Positions 1 to 7,732 of a DNA stretch of 64,000 nucleotides are shown in pieces. Position 1 is the stretch's first letter; each line of letters begins with the position of its first letter. A program made the position numbers and the translations under genes. Source of the stretch: Ramlibacter humi (GTDB taxonomy: Bacteria; Pseudomonadota; Gammaproteobacteria; Burkholderiales; Burkholderiaceae_C); the NCBI RefSeq assembly GCF_004681975.1, contig NZ_SMLK01000007.1:140543-204542 (forward strand), in the 5' to 3' direction. The notes under the pieces are model-generated. The model worked only from the letters and a program-made list of their open reading frames with translations, was not told where the DNA came from and did not search any database.

Positions 1-249
1 ATCCAGCAGTTGGCCGTCGGTCCACTTCGGGTCGTCCAGGCCCAGTTCGTCGTAGGGCGTGCCCTTGCGGCGCAGGGCGTCGCGCACCGTCAGCCCGGCA
101 TCGGCGATCAGCGCCGAGAGTTCATCGCGCGACGGCGGCGTCTTCAGGTACTCGACGACACGCGGCTCGGCGCCGCTGTTGCGGATGAGGCCCAGCGTGT
201 TGCGCGACGTGCCGCACGCGGGGTTGTGGAAGATGGTGATGTCGGCCAT
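1..249 (-). CDS. arsC: Arsenate reductase ArsC family (glutaredoxin-coupled), 3' part cut off by window edge
   Basis: The reading frame starts at ATG 249 and runs off the left edge after 83 codons. The N-terminus MADITIFHNPACGTSRNTL carries the ArsC/Spx thioredoxin-fold signature with the catalytic cysteine at residue 12 (NPACGTS). Family members reduce arsenate to arsenite with glutathione and glutaredoxin in the cytoplasm; the related YffB/Spx-like proteins are a second possibility, because the C-terminal arginines are not visible. It starts 12 bp after the preceding gene and is probably the last visible cistron of the operon headed by dctP. No other ars gene is present, so arsenic resistance is not established. 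Confidence 0.85.
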   Translation of the reverse strand, partial: MADITIFHNPACGTSRNTLGLIRNSGAEPRVVEYLKTPPSRDELSALIADAGLTVRDALRRKGTPYDELGLDDPKWTDGQLLD

Positions 250-261
250 GGTGGCCGCGCA

Positions 262-915
262 TCATGCCGGATCGCCGGCCGCCATCGACAGTGACAGCGA
301 ATAGGCCCCGCGCTGCACGCCGGCGGGCAACGCGTTGAGCAATACCGTCTCGGCGGTCTGCAGCGCGTCGCGGTCGTGGCCCGCAATGACGACCGCCGCG
401 GCGGCGGCGCCGTCCGCCAGCCCGCGGATCTTCTGCTCGGTGGTGGGCGCCAGCGCCGGCGGCTGGTGCTTGAGCACGTGCACGCCGGCCAGGCCGGGCT
501 TTTGCGCCAGGCCGCGCAGCTGCCCGGACAGCGCCGCCAGCACGTCGTCCTGCGCCTGCGCAAGACGGAAGGTCAGCACGTGCCGGGCCGCGATACCGCC
601 TGCGCTTCCCAGCACGCGGCACTGCGTGCGCACCATGTTGCGGTGGTGCGGCATCAGCTTCTTCGACCACGGCGTCGGCGCGTTCAGCCGCGCCGCGTAC
701 GCGGGCGAGCCCAGCACGTCGTGCGAGGCCAGTTCGTACAGGATGAAGAAGCCTTCGCCGCCATCGGCTTGCGCGAACCGCGAGGCGCGCAGGAAGCCGG
801 GGATGCCCAGCCTCTCCGGGAAATGCTCGTGCGTGTGCCAGTGCTCGAACTCTTCGCGCCATTCGGGCGCGATGTCCCACCACATCGCCAGCGCCGCGGT
901 GCCCAGCAACGCCAT
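262..915 (-). CDS. Conserved hypothetical protein, possibly ferredoxin-like (EthD/Dabb type) fold
   Basis: A 217-residue protein starting MALLGTAALAMWWDIAP, only 2 bp downstream of aroE. The N-terminal half has a tryptophan- and histidine-rich stretch (EFEHWHTHEHFPERLG) and the pattern of a small alpha/beta barrel monomer. The second half repeats a similar layout (VHVLKHQP, VIAGHDRDAL), so two ferredoxin-like repeats are plausible. The histidines near residues 24-31 could bind metal or substrate. I do not recognise a specific function. Its place in an operon with a TRAP transporter, AroQ and an AroE-like enzyme suggests a role in catabolism of the imported acid. No signal peptide or membrane segment is visible. 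Confidence 0.7.
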   Translation of the reverse strand: MALLGTAALAMWWDIAPEWREEFEHWHTHEHFPERLGIPGFLRASRFAQADGGEGFFILYELASHDVLGSPAYAARLNAPTPWSKKLMPHHRNMVRTQCRVLGSAGGIAARHVLTFRLAQAQDDVLAALSGQLRGLAQKPGLAGVHVLKHQPPALAPTTEQKIRGLADGAAAAAVVIAGHDRDALQTAETVLLNALPAGVQRGAYSLSLSMAAGDPA

Positions 916-917
916 CG

Positions 918-1754
918 TCAGTACCTCACGCGCGCCACGGACCGCAGCGTTTGCGCATCGGTGGTGGGGAAGCCGAAGAATTCCAGGTACGCCGGAATCA
1001 TTTCGAACAGCATGTCGGTGCCCACCTGCACGCGACAGCCGCGCGCCTGCGCCGCCGCGAGGAGGGGTGTGGTCTCCGTCTTCATCACGACCTCGCCGAC
1101 GAAGGTGCGCGCTTCCAGCCGCGAGGCGTCCATCGGCAGCGGATCGCCGGGTTCCATGCCGAGCGGGCTGGCGTTGACGGCGAGGTCGCGGCCGGCGGGG
1201 TCGCGGTCGCCCGTCGTCACGCGAAGCGCGGGGTAGTGCTCGCGCAGCCGAGCCGCCAATCGGTCCATCGCGGCAGCATCGACGTCGAACAGTGCCAGGG
1301 AGCCCACTCCCGCAGCGGCCAGCGAAGCCGCGATGGCGCTGCCCACGCCGCCGCAACCCACGACCAGCGCCTGCGCGCCTTCGACGCGGAAGTCCTTGCC
1401 GCGCAGCCCGCGCACGAAACCTTCGCCGTCGAACATGTCGCCGGCCAGGCGGCCCGACGCGCCGCGCCTGACCGCATTGCACGCGCCCGCGACCTTCACC
1501 GTCGGCGTCACTTCGTCCAGCAGCGGCACGACACTGACCTTGAGCGGCATGGTGATGAGGGCGCCGCGAACGTTGTCCAGCGCGAACACGCTGCGCAGCA
1601 CCTGCGGGAAATCTTCCGCCCGGCAATCCATCGGCACCACCACCGCGTTGACCCCCACCGACTCGAAGTACGGGTTGTAGATCATCGGCGCCTTGAACGA
1701 GTGCGTCGGGTGCCCCAGGTGGGCGATCAGCTGCGTGAGACCGTCGATGTGCAT
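918..1754 (-). CDS. Shikimate/quinate dehydrogenase-like protein (AroE family)
   Basis: A 278-residue protein of shikimate dehydrogenase length. The substrate domain contains HSFKAPMIYN near residue 18 and the catalytic lysine K72 in ITMPLKVSV. The Rossmann motif GCGGVG lies at residues 133-138. The C-terminal helix reads GTDMLFEMIPAYLEFFGF and lacks the usual glutamine that contacts shikimate, so this is a divergent paralogue rather than obviously the housekeeping AroE. The ATG at 1754 overlaps the dctM stop (ATGA), indicating translational coupling. With AroQ and a TRAP importer in the same operon, a catabolic role on quinate, shikimate or a similar hydroxy acid is inferred. Confidence 0.85.
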   Translation of the reverse strand: MHIDGLTQLIAHLGHPTHSFKAPMIYNPYFESVGVNAVVVPMDCRAEDFPQVLRSVFALDNVRGALITMPLKVSVVPLLDEVTPTVKVAGACNAVRRGASGRLAGDMFDGEGFVRGLRGKDFRVEGAQALVVGCGGVGSAIAASLAAAGVGSLALFDVDAAAMDRLAARLREHYPALRVTTGDRDPAGRDLAVNASPLGMEPGDPLPMDASRLEARTFVGEVVMKTETTPLLAAAQARGCRVQVGTDMLFEMIPAYLEFFGFPTTDAQTLRSVARVRY

Positions 1755-3034
1755 CAGCCGTAGAACCATCTCGCCGGCACGGTGACCAGCTGCGGGAAGA
1801 ACACCATCAGGAACATCACGGCGAACTGCGCCACCATGAACGGCCAAACGCCCTTGGTGACCGCGTCCATGCTCACCTTGCCGACACCGGCCACCGTGCT
1901 GAGCACCGTGCCCACCGGCGGGGTGATCAGTCCGATGGCGTTGTTGATGATGAACAGCACGCCGAAGTAGACCGGGTCGATGCCGGCCGCCTTCACCAGC
2001 GGCATGAACACGGGCGTGAGGATCAGGATGGTGGGCGTCATGTCCATCGCCGTGCCCACCAGCATCGTCACGACCATGATCATGAACATCAGCAGGACGG
2101 GCCGGTCCAGCAGCGGATGGAGCATCGCCACCAGTTCCGCCGGCAGGCTGGCCACGGTGATCATCCAGGCCGAGACCATTGCCGCCGCGACCAGGAACAT
2201 GATGACTGCCGTGGTCTGCGCCGCCGACAGGAACAGGCCGTACAGCTGGTTCAGCTTCAGCTCGCGATAGATGGCCGTCGACACGAACAGCGCGTAAACC
2301 GCGGCGACCACGGCCGCTTCGGTGGGCGTGAACACGCCCAGCTTCAGCCCCACCACCACGATGACCGGCATGCCCAGCGCGAACGTGGCTTCGCGCAGCG
2401 ACTTCAGGACTTCGGCCGCCGGGGCGCGCGGCGACGCCCGGATGTCTTCCTTGCGCACCAGCCACCACCAGGTGACCCACAGCGCGGCGCCCAGCATCAG
2501 GCCGGGCACGATGCCGGCCATGAACAGGCGAGAGATGGAGACGTTGGCCGCGACGCCGAACACCACGAAGCCGATGCTGGGGGGAATGATGGGCGCGATG
2601 ATGCTGGCCGCCGACAGCAGGCCCGCCGCGCGCGGCGTGTCGTAGCCGGCGCGGTTCATCATGGGCAGCAGCAGCGCGGCGAGTGCCGCGGCGTCCGCCA
2701 CGGCGGAACCGGACAGGGCGGCCATGATGATGGCGGCCATGATCGCCACGTAGCCCAGGCCGCCGCGCACGTGGCCCACCAGCGTCATCGCGAAGTTGAC
2801 GATGCGGCGCGACAGGCCGCCCGCGTTCATGATCTCGCCGGCCAGCATGAAGAAGGGCACGGCCAGCAGCGGGAAGCTGTTCGCGCCTTCGATGGTGTTC
2901 TGCGCCAGGATCTGCGGGTCGAACATGTCCATGTGCCACATCAGCGCCGCCCCGCACACCAGCAGCGAGAACGCGATGGGCACGCCCAGCGCCATGGCGC
3001 CGAGCAGCGCGCCCAGGAAGATGGTGATCGTCAT
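1754..3034 (-). CDS. dctM: TRAP transporter large membrane subunit (DctM family)
   Basis: A 426-residue, highly hydrophobic protein with about twelve membrane segments, starting MTITIFLGALLGAMALGVP. Family hallmarks include FPLLAVPFFMLAGEIMNAGG, GSAVADAAALAALLLPMM and the late INNAIGLITPPVGT. With the small subunit and periplasmic DctP it forms a secondary transporter that imports organic acids using the sodium gradient. The start overlaps the dctQ stop by 4 bp. It is encoded between dctQ and the aroE-like gene, so the substrate may be a cyclic hydroxy acid such as quinate or shikimate; this is inferred from neighbours only. Confidence 0.95.
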   Translation of the reverse strand: MTITIFLGALLGAMALGVPIAFSLLVCGAALMWHMDMFDPQILAQNTIEGANSFPLLAVPFFMLAGEIMNAGGLSRRIVNFAMTLVGHVRGGLGYVAIMAAIIMAALSGSAVADAAALAALLLPMMNRAGYDTPRAAGLLSAASIIAPIIPPSIGFVVFGVAANVSISRLFMAGIVPGLMLGAALWVTWWWLVRKEDIRASPRAPAAEVLKSLREATFALGMPVIVVVGLKLGVFTPTEAAVVAAVYALFVSTAIYRELKLNQLYGLFLSAAQTTAVIMFLVAAAMVSAWMITVASLPAELVAMLHPLLDRPVLLMFMIMVVTMLVGTAMDMTPTILILTPVFMPLVKAAGIDPVYFGVLFIINNAIGLITPPVGTVLSTVAGVGKVSMDAVTKGVWPFMVAQFAVMFLMVFFPQLVTVPARWFYG

Positions 3035-3588
3035 GGGCGCGCTTTCAGGGTGCCGGCCGCTTGCGTGCCGGCGTGCGGCGGGTCGTCCGACTCGCTCACC
3101 GCCACCAGCCGCGCCTCGTCGAGGCGGCCCGCGAACAGCTTCACCAGTTCGTGCACCGCGACAAGGCCGGCCAGGACCGCGAACATCAGCCCGCTCACGT
3201 AGAACCACGCCATGGACACCTCCATCACGGCGCTGGTGCTGCCGGCGTTGATGACGGTCTGCTGCCACGCGCCGCGCGCCATCAGCGCGCAGATGGCGAG
3301 CATCAGCAGGTGGGAGGCCACGAAGCAGGCCTTCTTGCCGGCCAGCGGCAGGCGCGACACCAGCGAGTCGGTGCCGAGGTGCGCGTGCGACCGCATGGCC
3401 ACCACCGCGCCCAGGAACGTCATCCAGACGAACAGCCAGCGCGACAACTCCTCCGACGCCGTGATGCCGGAGTTGAAGCCGTAGCGCAGGACGACGTTGC
3501 CGAACACCATCACCACCATCAGGGCGAGGCAGGCCACCATGAGGAACGAAAAGAGCCGGTCCAGCCGGTCCAGCCAGCGATCAAGCAC
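3031..3588 (-). CDS. dctQ: TRAP transporter small membrane subunit (DctQ family)
   Basis: A 185-residue protein with four hydrophobic segments and the DctQ pattern of a GNVVLRYGFNSGITASEELSRWLFVW segment near residues 30-55. The start is GTG at 3588, preceded by a strong GAGGAGG ribosome-binding site, and the stop overlaps the dctM start by 4 bp. DctQ bridges the large subunit and is required for transport. The C-terminal 30 residues are hydrophilic and acidic. It belongs to the five-to-seven gene operon running leftward from dctP. Confidence 0.93.
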   Translation of the reverse strand: MLDRWLDRLDRLFSFLMVACLALMVVMVFGNVVLRYGFNSGITASEELSRWLFVWMTFLGAVVAMRSHAHLGTDSLVSRLPLAGKKACFVASHLLMLAICALMARGAWQQTVINAGSTSAVMEVSMAWFYVSGLMFAVLAGLVAVHELVKLFAGRLDEARLVAVSESDDPPHAGTQAAGTLKARP

Positions 3589-3616
3589 GCTTTGCCTCCT
3601 CGGTCGTATCTCGTTT

Positions 3617-4057
3617 TCAGGCGCGCGCGAGCGCGGCCACCCCCCGCAGCCCGAGCAGGTACGACTGCGGCCCCAGCCCCTGGATCGTGCCGCGGACCGC
3701 TGGCGAGATGATCGAGTGGGTGCGCCACGCCTCGCGCGTCGCGAGGTTGGACATGTGCACCTCCAGCACCGGGAAAGGCATCGCCTTGATCGCGTCGTGC
3801 AGCGGCACGCCGTGCTGCGTCAGCCCCGCGGGGTTGACCAGCGCGCCTTGCGCCGAGTCGATGTGCTGGTGCAGGAAATCCACCAGCGCGCCCTCGTGGT
3901 TGGACTGCACGGTGGCCAGCTCGACGTCCAGCTCGCGCGCCAGGGCGGCGAGCATGGCGTCGATCTGCGCCAGCGTGGTGCTGCCGTAGATGTGCGGTTC
4001 GCGGCGCCCGAACAGGTTCAGGTTCGGGCCGTGGAGAACGAGGATCTTCAATGGCAT
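3617..4057 (-). CDS. aroQ: Type II 3-dehydroquinate dehydratase
   Basis: A 146-residue protein, the usual length of the dodecameric type II enzyme. It has the LHGPNLNLFGRREPHIYG loop with the catalytic tyrosine Y24 and arginine R19, the NPAGLTQHGVPLHDAI helix, and the EVHMSNLATREAWRTHS segment with the active-site histidine. It interconverts 3-dehydroquinate and 3-dehydroshikimate. Lying between dctP and dctQ, it is more likely catabolic (quinate to dehydroshikimate to protocatechuate) than biosynthetic, although it could serve both. It starts 9 bp after the dctP stop. Expression is probably governed by the divergent IclR regulator. Confidence 0.93.
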   Translation of the reverse strand: MPLKILVLHGPNLNLFGRREPHIYGSTTLAQIDAMLAALARELDVELATVQSNHEGALVDFLHQHIDSAQGALVNPAGLTQHGVPLHDAIKAMPFPVLEVHMSNLATREAWRTHSIISPAVRGTIQGLGPQSYLLGLRGVAALARA

Positions 4058-4066
4058 CGCCGGCCG

Positions 4067-5077
4067 TCAGAGCTTGGAGACGCGGTCGAGCTCGGACCTG
4101 AAGAGATTGACGATGGCCGGGTCGTAGGCCGCCGAGAACTTGTCGTACACCGGCTTCACCGCGGCGCGCATCTTCGCCAGTTCCGCGGGCGGCACTTCGT
4201 TGTAGACCATGCCCTTGGCCTGCAGCTCGCCCAGCGCCTTGCTGGACACCTCGCGGCTGACCGTGCGCTGCCAGTTCTGCGCCTCGATCGCGGCTTCCTG
4301 CAGGATCTTCTGCTCCACCGGCGACAGCCGGTCCCAGAACTTCTTGCTGATCTGCACCGGGTTGGTCGCGTAGACGTGGTTGGTGCCGCTCACGTACTTC
4401 TGCACTTCGTAGAACTTGCTCGATGCGATGACCGCGAACGGGTTCTCCTCGCCGTCCACCGCCTTGCTCTCGAGGGCGCCATAGAGCTCGGCGAACGGCA
4501 TCGGCAGCGGGTTCGCGTGGAAGGTCTTGAACGTCTCCAGGAACACCGGGTTCGGGATCACGCGCAGCTTCAGGCCTTCGAGGTCGGAGCCCTTGGTGAT
4601 CGGCCGCTTGCTGTTGGTCACGTTGCGGAAGCCCAGGTCGAAGAAGCCCAGCACGACCACGCCCTTCTCGGGCAGCCTGGCGGCGAGGGCCTTGCCCAGG
4701 GGACCGTCGACCATCGCATCGGCCTGGCGGGCGTTGGCGAACAGGAACGGGAAATCCAGCAGGCCGAATTCCTTCACGATGCCGTTCAGCGACGTCGTGG
4801 AGGCGACCAGCATCTCCTGCACCCCGCCCTGCAGCGCCGACTGCTGCTGCAGTTCGTTGCCCAGCTGGGACGACGGGAATTCCTGCACCTTGATCTTGCC
4901 GCCGGTTTTCGCGGCCACGATCTCGGCGAACTTCCGCACGCCCAGGCTGGTGGGGTGGTCCGGGTTGTTGAGGTGCCCGAACTTGATCGTGCGCTCCTGG
5001 ATGTCCTGGGCGCCGGCGCCGGTCGCGGCCACCAGGAAAGCGAAGGCCGCAAGCCCGCGGCGGGTGATCGGTTTCAA
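4067..5077 (-). CDS. dctP: TRAP transporter periplasmic substrate-binding protein (DctP family)
   Basis: A 336-residue protein. I chose TTG 5077 because an AGGAG site lies 6 bp upstream and it gives a proper signal peptide (LKPITRRGLAAFAFLVAATGAGAQ). The mature part has DctP features: IKFGHLNNPDHPTSLG, FPSSQLGNELQQQSALQGG, LKLRVIPNPVFLETF with the conserved carboxylate-binding arginine, and GEENPFAVIASSKFYEVQKY. It captures an organic acid in the periplasm for DctQM. It is the first gene of its operon and is divergent from an IclR regulator, with a palindromic operator candidate in the 81-bp gap between them. Confidence 0.93.
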   Translation of the reverse strand: MKPITRRGLAAFAFLVAATGAGAQDIQERTIKFGHLNNPDHPTSLGVRKFAEIVAAKTGGKIKVQEFPSSQLGNELQQQSALQGGVQEMLVASTTSLNGIVKEFGLLDFPFLFANARQADAMVDGPLGKALAARLPEKGVVVLGFFDLGFRNVTNSKRPITKGSDLEGLKLRVIPNPVFLETFKTFHANPLPMPFAELYGALESKAVDGEENPFAVIASSKFYEVQKYVSGTNHVYATNPVQISKKFWDRLSPVEQKILQEAAIEAQNWQRTVSREVSSKALGELQAKGMVYNEVPPAELAKMRAAVKPVYDKFSAAYDPAIVNLFRSELDRVSKL

Positions 5078-5134
5078 GCTTGTCTCCTGATTCGATGGAA
5101 AGTGCGGCAGGATAGGCACATCACCAGAACATCG

Positions 5135-5147
5135 TTCCAGACTGGAA
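5135..5147. promoter_or_regulatory. Candidate IclR operator between divergent dctP and iclR
   Basis: A perfect 13-bp palindrome, TTCCAG-A-CTGGAA, lies 12 bp before the iclR start and 58 bp before dctP. IclR-family proteins bind short palindromes of this kind in divergent intergenic regions and commonly repress themselves while activating the neighbouring operon. The assignment rests on symmetry and position only. Confidence 0.5.
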
Positions 5148-5158
5148 ACCTGTTTCAC

Positions 5159-5974
5159 ATGACAAACTCGACCGCCGTCACGACGGGCACCGTCGACCGC
5201 GCCCTGCGCATCCTGGAGACGCTGGCCGCGCAGCCCGAGGGGTTGCCGCTGGTGGCCGTCGCCGACGAACTGGCGCTGCCGCGCAGCGCCGCGCACCGGC
5301 TGCTGAACGAACTGGTGCGCTGCGGCTACGTGCGGCAGCTGCGCGCGCAGGGCGACTACGCGCTCACCACCAAGCTGCCCGCGATCGGGCTGGCCTTTCT
5401 CGGCTCCGCGGGCATCGTGGACATCGCGCAGCCGATCATCGACCGGCTGGCGGAAACGTCCGGCGAGCTGGTTCGCCTGGCCATCGTCGACGGCGACCGC
5501 CTGACGTTCGTGGCGAAAGCGCAGGGCGCGCGCTACGGCCTGCGCTACGACCCGGACATGGGCATCGACGTGCGGCTGTCGTGCAGCGCGGGCGGGCATG
5601 CGTGGCTGATGACGTTGTCGGAGGAGCGCGCGACCGAGCTGGTCGCGCTTCAGGGGTTCGGCGCGCCCAGGGAATTCGGCCCGCAGGCGCCAACCACGTT
5701 CAAGGCGCTGACGAAGCTGCTGGAGGAAGACCGCCGGCGCGGCTTCTCGATGATCGCCGAGCAGTATTCGCCCGGCATGACCGCGATGGCGGCGCCGGTC
5801 CTGCGCCGCGGCCAGGAAGCCATCGGCGTGATCACCATCGCGGGCCCGCTCCAACGCCTGACCGTCCAGCGCATGCAGGACCTGGGCCCGGCGCTGCTGT
5901 CGGCGGCTTCGGAGCTGGCGATGGCGAGCAGTACGTCGCCTTTGTTCACGCAGCGGGCCCGCATGGCTCGCTGA
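5159..5974 (+). CDS. IclR-family transcriptional regulator
   Basis: A 271-residue protein with an N-terminal winged helix (VDRALRILETLAAQPEGLPLVAVADELALPRSAAHRLLNELV, residues 13-56) followed by the IclR effector-binding domain, with the typical VRLSCSAGGHAWLM and GFSMIAEQYSPGMTAMAAPV segments. It is divergent from the dctP-aroQ-dctQM-aroE operon and is the probable regulator of that operon, responding to the imported acid or a metabolite. The ribosome-binding site is weak (GGAAACC). The ATG at 5159 follows the palindrome directly, suggesting autoregulation. Confidence 0.92.
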   Translation: MTNSTAVTTGTVDRALRILETLAAQPEGLPLVAVADELALPRSAAHRLLNELVRCGYVRQLRAQGDYALTTKLPAIGLAFLGSAGIVDIAQPIIDRLAETSGELVRLAIVDGDRLTFVAKAQGARYGLRYDPDMGIDVRLSCSAGGHAWLMTLSEERATELVALQGFGAPREFGPQAPTTFKALTKLLEEDRRRGFSMIAEQYSPGMTAMAAPVLRRGQEAIGVITIAGPLQRLTVQRMQDLGPALLSAASELAMASSTSPLFTQRARMAR

Positions 5975-5978
5975 AGGC

Positions 5979-6092
5979 GGACTCCCTTACGCAGAGTTCG
6001 CAGAGCAAGCGCGCGGAGGACGCAGAGGAAAATTCTTTTGATTCCCTCCGTGAACTCTGCGAAACCTCTGCGAACTCTGCGTAAGGGAGTCC
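5979..6092. repeat. 114-bp inverted-repeat element with perfect 27-nt arms
   Basis: Arms 5979-6005 and 6066-6092 are exact reverse complements over 27 nt (left arm begins GGACTCCCTTACGCAGAG). The 60-nt centre repeats the same CGCAGAG / CTCTGCG words (for example GGACGCAGAGG and AACTCTGCG). It fills the gap between convergent iclR and the solute-binding gene. It could act as a bidirectional terminator, but there is no T tract; the low-complexity CGCAGAG words resemble dispersed intergenic repeats known from several bacteria. No gene is present. Confidence 0.8.
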
Positions 6093-6098
6093 GTGTCT

Positions 6099-6836
6099 TC
6101 AGTTCCCAGCCGGCGCCACGCTAGCGCCTTCGATGCGGTGCCGCTTCAGGGCTTCGGCGACGAAGCCGTCGGCTTTCATCTGTTCGACGAACAGTTCCAG
6201 CGCCGCGACGGCCGCGCCGCCGAGGGAGCGCGGGCAGCCCATCGCCTGGCGGATCACCATGAAGCGGCCGGGCAGCAGGCGCAGGCCGCCGATGCGGCTG
6301 GCGTCGGCTTCCAGCTGCTGCTTCACGCCGGCGGCCACGTCGGCCCTGGTGGCGATGAAGTGGTCGACGACGGCTGGCGACGACACCGCGCGTTCGATGG
6401 TGGCCTGTTTCAGCTCGCGCGACAGGTGCAGGTCGTAGGCGCTGCCCTGCCCCACCACCACGCGGTGCCCCGGCTGGTCCACTTCGATGTTGGATTGCAG
6501 CGGCGAATGTTCGTGCACCAGGTACGCGCCTTCGATCAGCACGTACGGTGGCGTGAAGGCGATGTGCTCGCCGCGCTTGGGGTCGATGGCGAAGAAGCCG
6601 ATGTCGGCCTTGCCGTTGGCCACCGCGTCCACCGACGCCGCGGCGGTCTGGAACACCACCAGGTCCAGCGGCACACCCAGGCGCTCGGCGAAAGCGCGCG
6701 CCAGGTCGACGGACACACCGTTGACATCGCCGGTCGCCCTGTCGCGGCCGGCGAGGATGGGGTTGCCCGTGTTGATGGAAGCCCTCAGCGGGCCGGTGGG
6801 TGTGAAGGCGCGGACGACGTCGGGGGTCACGGTCAT
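6099..6836 (-). CDS. Family 3 solute-binding-like protein without signal peptide
   Basis: A 245-residue protein with the periplasmic amino-acid-binding fold: LRASINTGNPILAG, GVSVDLARAFAERLGVPL, VANGKADIGFFAIDPKRGEHIAFTPPYVLIEGAYLV and a LELFVEQMKADGFV C-terminus. The start ATG 6836 overlaps the gntR stop (ATGA). Unlike ordinary binding proteins it has no signal peptide or lipobox, and no in-frame upstream start can add one without entering gntR. It may be a cytoplasmic ligand-binding protein or may have lost export. No ABC permease or ATPase gene is adjacent. It is co-transcribed with gntR and acnA. Confidence 0.8.
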   Translation of the reverse strand: MTVTPDVVRAFTPTGPLRASINTGNPILAGRDRATGDVNGVSVDLARAFAERLGVPLDLVVFQTAAASVDAVANGKADIGFFAIDPKRGEHIAFTPPYVLIEGAYLVHEHSPLQSNIEVDQPGHRVVVGQGSAYDLHLSRELKQATIERAVSSPAVVDHFIATRADVAAGVKQQLEADASRIGGLRLLPGRFMVIRQAMGCPRSLGGAAVAALELFVEQMKADGFVAEALKRHRIEGASVAPAGN

Positions 6837-7732
6837 GGCTTGTCGCGAAGGATGTCGGTGAGGCGGGCGAAGTTTCGCAGGGTGCTTTGCAGGTGCTCGC
6901 GCAGCATGGCGGAAGCCTCCTCGTTGCGCTGCTGCTCCAGCAGGTCCAGCACTTCCAGGTGCTGGCGGCAGTGCTGCTTGTAGCGCTTGCGGTCCTTCAT
7001 CGCGCGGTACGACAGAAGGCGCCGCACGCGGTTGACGCGCCGGATGGCGTCGATGAAGAACGGGTTGCCCGAGCCTTCCACGATGGCTTCGTGGAAGCGC
7101 ACGCCGCGCTCGTGCAGCTGGTCGGCCGTGTCGGTTTCGATGCCGCCTTTCAGCAGGTGCATCTCGGCCGCGCGGCAGCGCTGCAGCACCAGGGGGTCGA
7201 TGCGGTAGCCCGGCTCCAGCAGCGCGGCGGGCTCCAGCGCCAGCCGCAGGCGGTACGACTGCAGCAGGCTCTCGGCGGTGGTGAGCATGGGGGAGAACGC
7301 CCAGCCGTAGCCCGGCTTCTTCTCCACCCAGCCTTCGTGCGCCATGCGCGTCAGCAACGACTGCGCCTGCGCGGCGGTCAGGCCGTACAGGCGGCGCAGC
7401 TGCGACTCGTTGAACTCGTTGGGCAGGTGGCCGGCCAGCCGGTCTTCGGCGATGCGGAAGTAGATGCCGGCCAGCGCGTCTTCCTGCGCCAGCGCGCCGG
7501 CCAGTTCCGGCGCAGTGGCGCGCGCGGGTTGCGCGAGGAAGTAGCCGCGGTTCGGCTCGCGCCGCACGATGCCCTGCTCGTGCAGCAGGCCCAGCGCCTC
7601 GTTCACCGGCGAGCGCGAAACGCGCAGGCGGTCGGCCAGCCATTGCGCGGGCAGGTGCGCGCCCTCGGCCAGGCCTTCGGTGCCGATCAGCTCGACGATC
7701 TTGGCGGCGATGGGCTTGTCGACATTCAGCAT
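6833..7732 (-). CDS. GntR-family regulator with two winged-helix segments
   Basis: A 299-residue protein. An N-terminal GntR winged helix (residues about 8-68, with RLRVSRSPVNEALGLLHEQGIVRREPNRG) is followed by a second winged-helix-like segment (residues about 95-145, FNESQLRRLYGLTAAQAQSLL then GWVEKKPGYGWAF). The C-terminus is an all-helical FCD-type ligand domain. It is longer than the 220-250 residues of ordinary FCD regulators. The start overlaps the acnA stop by 7 bp and its stop overlaps the next start. A paralogue with the same layout lies at 15523-16467. It probably controls this operon and perhaps the divergent tctC. Confidence 0.88.
   Translation of the reverse strand: MLNVDKPIAAKIVELIGTEGLAEGAHLPAQWLADRLRVSRSPVNEALGLLHEQGIVRREPNRGYFLAQPARATAPELAGALAQEDALAGIYFRIAEDRLAGHLPNEFNESQLRRLYGLTAAQAQSLLTRMAHEGWVEKKPGYGWAFSPMLTTAESLLQSYRLRLALEPAALLEPGYRIDPLVLQRCRAAEMHLLKGGIETDTADQLHERGVRFHEAIVEGSGNPFFIDAIRRVNRVRRLLSYRAMKDRKRYKQHCRQHLEVLDLLEQQRNEEASAMLREHLQSTLRNFARLTDILRDKP

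Noticed and set aside
3497-5158. Long upstream extension of the iclR frame (an 825-residue open frame)
   Set aside because: The upstream part is antisense to aroQ and dctP and has no domain; the IclR homology begins at ATG 5159.
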